This document shows, piece after piece, positions 13,601-26,213 of a stretch of 64,000 nucleotides of DNA. The notes under the pieces were generated by a model. That model saw only the letters and a program-made list of their open reading frames with translations. It was not told the origin of the DNA and searched no databases. Origin of the DNA: Takakia lepidozioides (lineage: Eukaryota > Streptophyta > Takakiopsida > Takakiales > Takakiaceae). Location: contig CM060732.1 of the NCBI GenBank assembly GCA_030704615.1, forward strand, positions 49,395,053 to 49,459,052. Reading direction: 5' to 3'. Each line of letters opens with the position of its first letter. The first letter of the stretch is position 1. Made by a program: the position numbers and the translations under genes.

Positions 13601-16600
13601 TATAAGCTGCAAACACTGGGAATTGGTGCAACCCCACTGGAAGTGCTTATAGATTAGGGAAAGCTGCTTTCTAAGTTTGTGGGTTGGCTTTGTTGCGTTC
13701 CTGAGACTTCGTTCTCTCCATCTTCAGCAGTATGATCTCGAGGGATATGTTGAAATCTGCCCATGATTTCCATTCTGTAAAATCTCACAGAAATCAGAAG
13801 TGTAGATTATGCAAGTTACTCCTTGCCTACATTAGACTGTTCCATGCAACATGCTTCCAGTGACATGATTCCAGTGAAAGTAAGGGGATGCGCTTGCCTG
13901 GAGCGTGCTGGGTTGATACCCTGTATGAGTAGAAAGTGGAGCAATCGGTAGTGAATTCCCAATTCTATATAAAAGACAATTAAAGTTGTTTTTTCCTTGG
14001 AAATCGTTTAGGTGAGTACGTCATTTGACCAAGAAATTCCTAATGAAATTAATCATGTCATACAGTCTGGACTGATCAGTGTTAATATCATGCGCATTTT
14101 ATTTGAAGATGGAGAAACAGCAAGTGGAAGATGAGAAGAGGGTGAAGGAGGAGGAGACGGACAGGTTACTGAAGGAGAGCGAGGAGAAACAGATGGCTGT
14201 CCAAGTGCTGAAGAATGAGCTGGATTACATCAAGCGCCTTGATGAGGAACACTTACTAAGACTGGAGAACCAGAAAAGACAGATTGAGACAGAGTCCAAC
14301 GAAAGAATCCAATCACTCGAATTGCAGCTGCAAGAAGCTCAAAAGAGCGTTCAGGAAATGGAAGTGAGCTCCGCAAGGGAGCTCAGCAGCCTTCGTAGGA
14401 AGGATGTGCAGTACAAAAAGCTTCTCTCTCGCCATGCTCATCAATATGAGGTACAACAGTTGTTTTCCTAGTGAGACCTCAACCTAGGCCTTCAATCTGC
14501 AGCCCTCCACAATGACATCTTCAATTTTATATACCAACTACTTGGCTTTACCCGTAAATAATAGAGAAACTCTCTCAATAGAGGACCTTCCTCAATATAT
14601 ATGGGCTGTACAACCTTGGATGGGATTGTGACCCAGAATCCTGCTTAGTTACAAAAGCTATGCATATCTCTATTCAAGCTTGTGGTACCTATTAATGGAA
14701 TATGAGATCTGGTTGCAGGATCTCCGGCTTGCATCACAGAATGCCAAACAAGAAGTTCTGCGAATGCAAATGGCATGGGGAACACAGTTCAGCTCTCTTG
14801 GTAAACCATCAATGTTAAAATCATTGCTGTCAGTCATATTTCTGCATGCCTGCAAGATCAGAAGTGTCATGTGTGCAAAATAACATGCAATGAGCAATTA
14901 TTTTTGGCACAGAGGAACAACTTCAGGGCATGGCAAGGGCAGCGTCTGGATATCATAAAGTGTTGGCTGAAAACCGTATGCTATATAATCAAGTTCAAGA
15001 TCTAAAAGGTAAGACTTGCAGACCTTTACATCTTCTATGATCTGGTTGTTTATTATGGGCCACTTGTTTTTATGCAGGTAAGTTTTTGTCGACAACCATG
15101 AAATTTACACTACACACTTTGAGATACAGAGCAATACACTCTCATTCTATTCTAATGGATATGCTGTCCCCTACCCTTTCTCTTTTCCCCATCATCTCCC
15201 TTTCTTCTCATTATCGTATGGAATGTATGCATACTTTATCTTTTGTCTTTGTATGATCTGTTGTTTCCAGGTAATATCCGTGTCTACTGCCGCGTGAGGC
15301 CTTTCCTTGGGGATGAACCTGGAAGGCAGACAACCATAGACTTCATTGGAGAAAATGGGGAGTTGGTGATAGTCAATCCCACCAAGGGAGGAAAGGAGGC
15401 TCGGAAGTCATTTACTTTCAACAAGGTCTTTGGAAGCGCTGCCTCACAAGGTAAGGTTCATTTCCCGACAGTTATTTATATTGCTATGTGACCACGATTG
15501 GGTGATTTGATTTCTTTGGGTCTGGAGAGTGCACACTTACACTGCATGAATCCCTACTGCATGTGTTTGACTGAGAGAGCCCCTGTCCTACTGCTCTTAC
15601 ATGTACAGCACATGGACCAGGTCTGATAATCAAAGTGGTTGGGTCCCGCAAATAGGTGATGCATTTTTGGCAGTTGTGTAAGTGGTGCAAAAGCTGTGGA
15701 CACATTGGGACATATCATGAGCATAGGATTCACTTCTGAAGTATGAACCACTAAACTGACAAACAGTAATAGCTCAGGCTGTCGTATACGTGATTTTTAA
15801 TGTTGGTGCTGCCTGTCGTAAATTGCAGAGGAAGTGTTTTTGGACACACAGCCATTAATACGCTCAGTCCTGGATGGTTTCAATGTCTGCATCTTTGCCT
15901 ATGGGCAGACGGGGTCTGGGAAGACATTCACCATGGTAAGTGCAGGCCATGGTCATTACTCTGCAAGCAAATGGCTGTGCAAGCGACTATCTTCCTTGGT
16001 TCAGTTGTTCCTAGCTACCGGTGGATGTTCAAAGGTTAGGTGTGAATGTGTTTCCATGTTCTGCTTGTTACAGTGGGTAACTTAGTAGTTGGTTCCTCAA
16101 TGTTTCGGATGTGCAATGTTTTGGTCTAGGATGATGGAAGCCTAGCTCGGTCTTTGTCTGCATTGGAATCTTGAAGTTCATAAACTTGGGAGAGCTTCAG
16201 GGGAGGTGATTAGGCATTCTCCAGGAGCACCACCCAGGTCTTCAATGGCTAGTCATTGTTCAATATTCATTGTTCATCAAATACTGAGTTTGTTCAATCT
16301 CTGATCAGAGTGGTCCAAACAATATGATGGAGGGCAACTGGGGAGTCAATTACAGAGCACTACATGATCTCTTTCAGATTACTCAGACACGAACTGATGT
16401 GTTCCATTATGAAATTGGTGTTCAAATGATTGAGATCTACAATGAACAAGTCCGCGATCTGCTCGTCACAGATGGCATCCAGAAGAAATATCCTTTTTGA
16501 ACTGACCTCTTGTTGTGTAGTAACTAGTAACCTACTTCTCAATCAGGAGGTGGCTCAAGTCCACATGAAATTTCAACCAACTTGCAAATAGTACTATTGG

Positions 16601-19600
16601 AAGTTTGGTCCCTGGGTTGACTGACTGTTGCCTTTATCCCAGCTAACCAAGGAACATCAAAACAAATGTCTAACTCTTTGAAGGTGACTTTTCACATGAA
16701 TTTACACTTAGATTAGGAATTGTCAGTGATAAGTGGCAGTAGCATGTCCCACATTCTGCACAGCGTGCATCGTCTATTTTGATCACCCATATGCACAAAC
16801 CGCATCTGAGCTAGCAGAGTTGATTCCTTAGAGTTCCTTTTGGAAAATATAGTCCTTGTAAATGGTCTGGTTTGAAATCTCCTTTGATGATTGCAGCTTG
16901 CTGGCAGTATCACCATGTTGTCCCAATTGTAAACCTTGACTTTCTTACGCTGGAGATTCGAAACAACTCCCAGTTGAATGGACTGAATGTGCCTGATGCC
17001 AGTATGATGCCAGTGAAGTCATCAGAAGATGTTTTGGAGTTGATGAAAGTTGGCCAGCGCAACAGGGCTGTTGGGGCGACAGCTCTAAATGAACGTAGTA
17101 GCAGATCTCACAGGTACGTGCTTACTATCATGTAGAAACTCTTGCCAAGTTTTTCAACTCTCCATGATAAAGAGTGCACAGCACCCATCAGCATGAGTGC
17201 ATCCAACATGTCTTGCCCATAGCAGTGTTTGAACGTCAGTTGATTTGTTAGTGTTCTGTTATTTTAGTAGGATTTCGTCCAGCGTTGGACCTTCGGGTCT
17301 CACTGTAACACGATGGTTTAAACCTTGAATATCCAAACACTGCAAGGTTTCATTTCCATGAGCTGCTTTGGAGTACTTAAGGATAGAGATGGACAACTTC
17401 ATCAAACTAATCACGTCATTGTGTGCAGTGTGCTGACTGTCCACGTCGAAGGCAGAGACCTGAATTCGGGGGCTGTTCTCCGGGGTTCACTCCACCTTAT
17501 TGACCTTGCTGGGAGTGAGCGAGTAGACAAATCTGAGGCTACAGGAGATCGACTGAAAGAAGCTCAACATATCAACAAGTCACTCTCTGCTCTTGGTGAT
17601 GTGATCGCTGCGCTGGCACAGAAAAATGGGCATGTGCCCTTCCGGAACAGCAAGCTGACTCAATTGCTTCAGGATTCCCTAGGTAAGTGGAGCGTTCAAG
17701 TTGCTATTTTGATTGTATATATGGTTTTTTAATCAAGAAACAGAGGTTTCATGTGTGGGGATAGAGGTATTACTGGGTTTTAATGTATATAGCTGCAAGT
17801 CATTTGTTCAGGTTGTACACATTATTGTATCTGTTCCCTAGGGGACCAGACTTGTAGAGGTATGATGCTGCTGTAACTTATAGTAATGAGAACATGCAAG
17901 GGTGAAGCCAGGAATTGTGTAGTTATGGCACTCAAAGAAGGTACATTGACTGAAAGATGGCAAGGCATGCTGCATCTCACAAGCATCATGGTGGCAGAGC
18001 CAATGGTTTTGGAAGTGCACTTGTTGACCTTTAGTGGCATTCTTTGAATCATAAGATTACTATTTTTAATCTACAAAATTTCATGGCGTAGTTATGGTAG
18101 CAATATTAGATTGTCAATGTGCTATTTTGAAGAACCTGCCAACGCTCAGCTTTGTATTGCTTGTTTCATAGATTGTCATCTGGGGAGCTGTATCATCCTG
18201 ACTGTCCTACTACCTGAACATCTACTACTTCAGTTACTTCATTATCTGTACTGTTCATTGTGGAATGAGGATGCTCTCCACTAACTTTATTACATCCAAA
18301 TGTTGTCTGTGCCATGGTTTACCACTGTTATGTTGATGCCTTTGCATGAGCCAAGTACTTAGATGATGGTAACTGCTGTTTGTACAGGTGGGCAAGCAAA
18401 AACTCTGATGTTTGTACATATAAGCCCTGACATGGAGTCATTTGGAGAGACTGCCAGTACACTGAAGTTTGCTGAGAGAGTTTCGTCTGTGGAGCTTGGC
18501 GCTGCTCGCAGCAACAAAGAGAGTGGGGAGGTCCGTGATCTGAAGGAACAGGTGAGTGTATTGTTGTGATCTCTTAATAGTCGTGGCAGCGGGTTTTGTA
18601 CATAGTTGTATGTGTAGAAATGGATTTGAATAACTAATTTAGTTCAACGCCCATCACAGGCTTACAGTACTTACTCTAGGTATGACCATCGCACTCTCCC
18701 CGTCTCCATGTAGAAGTGATACATCTCTTGTCTGATTACAGTTCTTTCATTTGACAGGTAGCCCAGCTCAGGGATGCTGTTGCCAAGAAGGACGCAGAAA
18801 TTGAACGTCTGCAAAGTATGAAAGATCGCAGCAATGGTGGGGAAAGTCCATCTGGTTTTGAAAAGTTCAAATTCAAGAATATGAATTCTGCACATGCTCG
18901 GCGAACAATCACAGATCCAGTGGTGCTCCAGAAGAACCGTAGGTTGACAATGGAGGGTGGAGGCGGGAGTCTAGAGGTATGTGAACAGGGCTTTCATTTT
19001 AAAGTCAAGTGGTCAAAGGGATTGCTCAAATATGTTTCTTTTTTGCTAATAGAGCATGAGCGATCACAATGAAATCATGTATATGCATACATTCATCTGC
19101 AGTGAGCAGGATTTTTTACTATTCTGATACATATAGCAGTGGTTGTTTACATGTCGTGTGAAAGCTTGGTCTGAAAACAAGGAATAATGTTTTGCATTTC
19201 TAACTTGTAGTTGGGGTCTGTGAAAGGACAAATATAGGTGAGGTATGGAGCATGCTTTGTATACTGTGTATCCCAGAACAGAATGCTAGAGAAAGACACG
19301 ATTAAACAAACTGTTCTGGGGCTGTTGTTTGCAAATGCTGCATGCAGTTGTGAACTGGGGTGGTTAGTCCACGGGCCGAGTCCTTTGCACCGGCAGTGCT
19401 TGCTCTGGTAAGGTGGCTGCGTAAAATATGCGTAATTAGTTTTGAAGGCAATGGAGCCACAATGTGTCTAGGTTGCATGTTAGGTCTGTTGTGAGAAATG
19501 AGGGCTAGTCAGTATCAGGTTGACTCCAGTGTTGTGTATGCATGGGGCGGACAGGGCATCAAAATGCCGGGCATCCGTAGGACTGGTCTGTGGGTATTTT

Positions 19601-22600
19601 ATTTTTGTGAGAACTGCTGGGAGGGTTGTTAGACAGAAAACCCATTTGAAAAGGGTATTCCATTGGGGGTATTCGAAGATGTTTGAATTGATATAGTTAT
19701 TCATAGACATTTCCAGAAAAACATGTACCTGGTTGATACCCAAAACTGGTAGGTATGGACTCTGCAATATCCAGAACCGGCGGGTATTAGAAAATCAATG
19801 CGGTACCTGGAAGTGTGGGATGTTAAAGTTCAAACCATAGGGGATCTACAAAAGTTCATACCCACACAATCCATAGGTAGACTCATTCAATATTTACGTA
19901 CTGTGCTAATCAAGATGGCTACCAATGCAGGCTTGCCAGTCCCTCCTGAAGATGCCTGGTCGAGTCCTAAAGCGACCTCCATCCCTGATGCTGAACACAA
20001 GCCACAGTTCTGAGGATCCTACAGAGCACATGGTGTCTTCGTCTGCAGGGTCACCCTTGGAGTCCCCTAAAGAGCATCAATCCTCATTCGAAGCATCTGA
20101 AGAAGGGGTCAACAACCTAGATAACAAGCTCAAGCTACTGAGAGCTGTGCAGCACAATGTCTCCAGTCGTACTCTCACTACTCTTGCCTCAGAGCATATC
20201 CAACTGAACTCCAAGCAAAAGAGTAAACAAGAAGAAGCCGTCCTTGCTGAAGATGGCAAAATAATCATGCACAATGCCAACTATTACTCAACCGTACTTG
20301 ATGCAACATCACCCATGGATCTCAGCATTGAGCAACAAGCCATTGCCAATCAGTGGCATGAGAGATCCCAGATGGGTGATGTATCAGCGTCTCACAATGA
20401 TGACAATAAATTCAGATATGGCAACGGTGTTCACATGGCCGCACTTGCCGGGGTGGAGCCTGAGGTGGCATATCCTACAGGTTACTATTCCTCTCAGACA
20501 ACCATTTGCCTCAAGCCCCCCTCAAATGGCATGTACAGTAGTCAGCAAATTACCAGAGGTTGCTTCGATTCTTCCATTCAAGGGGCACCACCAGGGATTA
20601 ATGATGGACAGGAGAATCATGGAGTTATAAGTAGGAGGAGCACATACATGTTAAACGATGTAGTTCTGGAGGAGCATTTTGAGAAAGGAGGAATGTTCGA
20701 CCTACGGGAGGGGGACCATGATGACAGTGCAAGCTTATTTTCTGAAGGTGGTCTATCTGTGGAGACTGACATCCCATCTCTTACCATTGTAGATCAGAAT
20801 AAGAAGGCACAATCAAGTTCAAACCGGCTTCAACATGGAGGTGAAAGGAGGTGAGTACTGTGATGAGAAATGTGTACCATCTACATGCCTGGAAGTTCAC
20901 TGTAACAAGGTATGCCTGTGTTGTTCCGTGGACTGTTACCAGTGCGAACTGCCAATTCACTCTAGTTGGGTGACTCGGACATTTGGTAAGGAGATGCTTG
21001 AATTGGGGTTCAAGGGTTAATGTAGGCTTTCCACTTTAGGGTTAGGTGCCAGCCCATGCCACTTGTATACCATGTATTATGTTAGCTGCAAACCAGAAAG
21101 AAAGAGAAGAGATTCATATCATCGACCACGCTCGGGGTTTATGCAGTGTTTTGTTTGCAATAAATTGCATCTCTGTGTCATCGTGCCTCAGCTTGCCTAT
21201 TTGCAGTCATCCCTCCCTGCTTGCTCTTATGCATCTATACATGAATTGTAGAGCACTACTCCAAACACAAGTGCCTCGGCCCCCAGTGAGGAGTGACCTA
21301 AAGTTATCACCAGTGAGAAGTGATCGTAAACTATCAGTAGGAGGGCAAACACAAGGGCAAGGGCGCTTACGCAGATCTACAAATGTGGGGTCCATTGCTG
21401 CTTCCACGGACAAGACTCCATCAAAGTGGGGTGTTTTGCTTGGAGGAAATCCTGCCCCTGATGCTGGTTTAGCTGGTATGTCAATAGGTGTTGAACTTGT
21501 TGGTGCCAGTCATACAACAGATAAGTTGGTGACTTTATTAATATCTACTATTTGCTTGCAGAGTTATCATACATACACCTATGTCTAATGAATGATACTA
21601 AGTTTTAAAATAATCAAGTAGTGCTTAGATGAAATGCAAGGAGGTGAAATTCCCGGGGTTTTGGATCTTTGGCTATTGTACACCCTGTAAGATGGCGTGG
21701 TAACACAAATTTTCAAACCTGTAGGCTCCCTGGGTAAATTTGGTGGTTGCCAAGGGCAATTGTGTTGGATTGCAAAAGCATTTTGGATCTGCTTTTGACA
21801 CCTTACTTTTGTGGCTGGTTTGTCTTGCACAGTATTCCAGGATGGAGTGCAGGAAAGTAGTCCATATGACACTTCCTTAAAGTCACGGATCCCTTTCAAA
21901 TCATCAAAGCGATGGATTTGAGCATTTTGTACAGTTTCCGTACCATTTTTTAGCACCTCTTCTAGAAGTTCATCAGCATGGGCAGAGGGGAAGACAGCTT
22001 TGCTCAGCACAACTGAAAAAGGAGCTCTTATGAAGAACATGCCCTTTCAACGAGATTCCTTGTCACTAGGTGCAGTCGTCTGTAGTCTGTACCCTGACTT
22101 CTGAAACGTCCTCTGCAGGCGTTTGTACTCTCAGCCCTGATTTATTCTGCTTAGAGGGGAATCATATGTCTAACCATTATCTACCATCTCCTGAGATTGC
22201 TTGGGAACTTGCTATCAAACAAGCATTCTCTAGGTTCGGTTCTGGGTTTTGAGGTTGTCTAAACTGATTTGTATACTTGCAAATGGTTTGTGCGGTTAGT
22301 AGCCAACCAGGAGTTGACATCCATTTTCTTCACATAGCAACCTAGATTTCGTTATTCATTATTTGGAATCTTTCAACACAGATTTGTTGGAGACGGATTT
22401 TCCAGTTTTATATGCCCACAAAGGCTAACTGTTGGAGTGTGTGTGTGTGTGTGTGTATGAACAATAAGCATGGAGCTGGTTCTTAGCAATGTGTATAGCA
22501 TATGAGCCATGTCTAAAGCACAGTGCAACAGTGTGTGTCCTACAGTAACACCCCAACCTCTGGTACAGTGCATGATCAAGAGGGAGAGTCTGCTGGTCAA

Positions 22601-23123
22601 GATGTTGTTCCATGTGGGTGTTATGTGGTGAGGGCAAAGCCTACTAGTTAAGCCAAGGCACATGCTTCCCTTTGACTGGATGTTGGTAGGTGATGCTCAT
22701 CACATCTGAGGTTATCGGTGACCACATTACGGAAAGGTGGCCACACGTAATCACTTGATTCACGCATCCGCGGATTGGAAGCTCGCAAGTTAAGAGGCAG
22801 CACAAGTGTTTGCAGGTAAACAGTCTGGAGGACACGAGTGTAGGTTCCGTTTATCACACTTGTCTTGTCAACTGGTGTGGCTGCCAAGTGGCGGGCCACC
22901 CTGCGGACTGATGGAAAGTGGAGCTGTGCAGCCGTGCCTCCTTACAAAGACAAGAGAGAGAGAGCGTGTGTTTCGTTTGACCGTGTCTGGAAGCTGCGAC
23001 GAGAGAAACAGATGTTTGTGGAGGTTTGTGGGGGACAGTAGGATGAATCTGTTGGAGGGTCTGCACAGGGCGATGGTCTTTCTGCTGCTGTTGAGCCTCT
23101 TGTCATCTACAATTCTAATCTGA
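7679..23123 (+). CDS. KCH-type kinesin-14 with calponin-homology domain, 21 exons
   Basis: Plant kinesin-14 of the KCH type: an N-terminal actin-binding CH domain, coiled coils, and an internal motor expected to move to microtubule minus ends. Exons I read: 7679-7994, 8457-8596, 9042-9179, 9627-10005, 10576-10700, 11011-11085, 11686-11763, 12283-12384, 14109-14450, 14719-14800, 14913-15008, 15271-15450, 15829-15935, 16309-16487, 16949-17113, 17429-17682, 18388-18551, 18758-18976, 19931-20850, 21252-21475, 22816-23123. All phases agree and the total is 4,593 nt. CH signatures are [10 protein letters not shown] and [12 protein letters not shown] (exon 2) and [17 protein letters not shown] (exon 3). 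The motor has GQTGSGKT (P-loop), NERSSRSH (switch I), LIDLAGSE (switch II) and [15 protein letters not shown]. The neck side carries [20 protein letters not shown]. One intron is U12-type (separate entry). The last exon ends in a hydrophobic segment. The 5' end and the last two junctions are least certain. Confidence 0.88.
16488..16948 (+). other. U12-type AT-AC intron in the kinesin motor domain
   Basis: The intron starts with ATATCCTTTTT, matching the U12 AT-AC donor consensus, and ends in AC at 16947-16948. A branch-point-like CCTTGAC lies at 16934-16940, about 9 nt before the end. Splicing joins AA to G CTG GAG to give a continuous motor sequence (...GIQKK / LEIRNNSQ...). No GT-AG pair restores the frame here as neatly. 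Confidence 0.85.
22437..22458. repeat. (GT)n microsatellite
   Basis: About ten TG units inside the last long intron of the kinesin gene. Confidence 0.9.
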
Positions 23124-23199
23124 TACTAGTCAGTCGCCTCGCTGCAATCGTCTTTTACCTGCAACCTGATCTATATACGTAAGATCTCTCTGGGATCTG

Positions 23200-23203
<4 letters not shown>

Positions 23204-23234
<31 letters not shown>
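23204..23234. repeat. (CT)n microsatellite
   Basis: An uninterrupted run of about 15 CT units lies between the kinesin stop codon and the Egt1-like gene. CT tracts are common in plant 5' untranslated regions, so it may belong to the downstream promoter or leader. Confidence 0.9.
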
Positions 23235-23236
<2 letters not shown>

Positions 23237-23614
23237 CTGAATATCCAAGGAAGATTCTCATGCTTTACATTGTTGCCGGAGGAACATCTTGGACGATTGA
23301 ATAATTTGCTATCTGCGCGCAGGTATATGTGATCATCTGGAAAGTGCTCGCTTACCAAGTTTTTTTCCCGCTCCTCATTTCTCTGGCTCTTCCGCATGCA
23401 AGATTTTGCCAATATGTCAGTTCATTAATTTACGTGAACAACTCAACAACGTGAGGTTCTATATACATGTGTATCTCTTCGGTGTTTGTGTGTAGTAGTA
23501 CGTAATGGGCAGCGTCTTAGACACTGCTGTTGAGGCCTCTGAATGCAAATTCCTTTCACAAGACACTCACGCACATATAATGTACATAACAGGTAAATAA
23601 AGCTTTCTATTCGC

Positions 23615-26213
23615 ATGAAGATGCTCAAGGCCCTGCAGCGAAATGACAACAAGGAAATACCCTTCAGCGTCTTGTATAGCAAAAAGGGCTCGGAGCTTTA
23701 CGAAGAGATCACAAGCCTGCAGGAGTACTACCCATTTGCTGCCGAGGCGGATATGATGGCGAGACACGCGGATGAGACAGCTGTGCACATTCCTGCAGGC
23801 AGTGTAGTGGTTGAACTGGGGTGCGGCACTGCCCGCAAGACTTCCTACATTCTGTCCGCAATCAAGGCCCGCCATGGAAGGTATCCTAAGGATTGACGTA
23901 TCGGGGCCAGTCTTGCAAGAAGCTCGAAAGAACCTTTTGCGCGAAGTAGAAGGACTGAGGCCAGAGAATTTAACATTCGTCCAAGCCGATTACCTGGAGG
24001 GGCTGCGGCTAGTGCGGGAACGCTACCCACATGACATGCTCTGTATCATATGGCTGGGCAGCAGCGTGGGAAATCTCTCGGAGGCTGGTGCCATAGCCTT
24101 TTTCCGAGATGTCCTCAGAATAATTGGCTCCCATAGTCAGTTCTTGCTCTGCACTGGTATGGCATCAATCTCTCCCATTCCTCCATCTGCCTCTCTCTCT
24201 CTCTCTCTCGATTTCGCTTTTCTTCACCTCCCCTAGATGCTAACAGAGCCTGCTAAGTGCTCGACAGGTTTTCCATTCAAATGACGTATGTGCGATGATG
24301 TGTTCTGCAGATATGTGGAAGGAGGCGGATACCACGACAAGCAGGGATTGACTGAGATGTTTATCAAGACTGGTTTGAGCAATGCATTGGCTTTGGTGGG
24401 CCATGAAACCACCGCTGACGAGGAGCGGTCATGGGGTTATGAGGTTGACATCAACAAGCACCTGCACCGTGTTGAGTACCTGCGGTTCCCCCGGGACTGA
24501 CAATTTTGGATGGCCATGTTCGCATCAGGTAAAGTACCCAGTGATGCAATTTCGACATACAGATGCTTCGGCTGTCACGGATTCTCAGCAAAGAATGCTA
24601 CTATCTCGAATTTGAATGAAGGGGCTTGGCGAACATGTATATTTTCAAACTTGTCTCATGCAAAAGAATGAGGCAGGTCGTGACCTTTCTTTCCTTTCCA
24701 AAGATCACGAGAGACTCAAACCCCCTGGTTCGCCCAATTAAGATATAATATTCGTACTGTCAATGTTGCAGGCCTGGCGAGAGAGTGTTAATTGAACTGT
24801 CAAGGAAATTCACACTGAGCAATTTGCAGCATCTGGCCAGTAAGTCTGGCTTCCATATCCATGCGGCGTGGCTCAACAATACGTGGGGAATGCAAATGCT
24901 AATTCCATTCAAGGAGGCCCTTTTGCGGTGCTGGGAAGACACTGACAATTTTTTCTCAGAGATCAAGGATTGGAGTGTGAAGCCTATTGACGTTCGACAC
25001 CCATTTTGCTTTTACTAGTAAGCTTTCCGGATCCAATCTTTGATTCAATTTTCCTTTGACGACTTCCCCGCTTCTGATGTATCTGTATCCTCGGAATCAA
25101 ACGCCTGCTAACATGTATTGTACTCGTTCTGTTTTGGTAGTGGTCACATGAGCGCATTTGCAAAGCAGAAGTTCTTGCCCCATGAGCCTTCATCACAGCT
25201 GGATGTTACGTTCTCTCGGGGTATGGATCCCATTGTTCTTGATTCTTCTAAATGTCACAAGCACCCAGAAGCGCCGCCGACGTGGCCTACCAGGGAGGAA
25301 GTAGTCGCATATGTCCAAAACGCAAGGAGTATTCTGTTGGACGCCACAGCCAGTGCCAAGATAAGCTCTCGCCTCATGACCCTGGCGCTGGAGCATGATA
25401 GAATGCACCTGGAAACTTTGTCCTACATGCAAGTGCAGGAGCGAAGATTGGCTTTTGAGAAGAATATGTCAGCCAATCCATCCAGGAAGACGAACAATGG
25501 GGTTGAGCCAAACATGGTGGTCCCCAATTATACGAAACCTGAAACGCATCCTACCAGGAAGGGTGGTGCTTGGTGCGGATGCTAAAGATGGAGTCTTTCT
25601 GTGGGACAACGAGTATCCTCAGTTTTCCACCTGTGTGTCTGAACCTTTTCTAGTGAGCCCCATGCCTGTCACAGTGGGTGAATTTTACCGATTTGTCTTG
25701 GATGGGGGCTATGAGAGAGAGGAGTTCTGGAAGCCTGTAGATTTCCAATTCTTCAAGAAAGAGGGTTGGAAGTGCCCAGCTACTTGGACTATGGCAGACG
25801 GGGAGTGCTTTGTTCACAGCACCCAATCATCGGACCACTGGTCCAAGGTAATCGACCAGCCCGTCTTCGCGAGCTTGTCCGAGGCCGAAGCTTTTTGCAA
25901 GTGGGTGGGGTGTCGGATTATGACAGAGGCTGAGTACCATCGAATTCTGGAAAGCGATCAGTCAATTGAAATTCAGAGTCTCCGAAATGGCGGGTGGGAG
26001 TGGACCACGACCTCCTTTCAGCCCTTCCCAGGCTTCGAAGTTATGGCAGAGTACCCCGAATATTCCAGTGACTTTTTTGATGGCTCTCACTACGTCTTGA
26101 AGGGTGCTTCGCCAGTAACGCATCCAAGTCTGCAGAGGGATTCTTTTCGCAATTTTTATCAGCGACAGTATCGTTATGTCTCCGCCAAATTCAGGGTTGT
26201 AAAGGTTGAGTAG
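23615..26213 (+). pseudogene. Egt1-like fusion (EgtD methyltransferase + DinB-like + FGE-sulfatase), frame-disrupted
   Basis: The domain order is that of fungal Egt1: an N-terminal histidine N-alpha-trimethyltransferase (EgtD), then an iron-dependent EgtB-like sulfoxide synthase made of a DinB-like and an FGE-sulfatase domain. The product would be the ergothioneine precursor from histidine and cysteine. EgtD marks are VVELGCGTARKT (SAM site), WLGSSVGN, YHDKQGLTEMF and HLHRVEYLRF. The DinB-like part has RHPFCFYYGH and HDRMHLETLSYM, where H-x3-H-x-E are iron ligands. The sulfatase-like part has WDNEYP, PVTVGEFYRF, GGWEWTTTSF and SFRNFYQRQY. Exons are about 23615-24156, 24311-24528, 24772-25017 and 25141-26213. 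Four frame breaks are seen: near 23885 (+1), 24330 (-1, with loss of a few residues), 24490 (in a C run) and 25555 (+1). This suggests a recent pseudogene or uncorrected sequencing indels. Active-site residues look intact. The stop is TAG. Confidence 0.8.

Noticed and set aside
21585-22040. Minus-strand 151-codon frame
   Set aside because: It lies within an intron of the kinesin gene, has no motif, and its composition looks non-coding.
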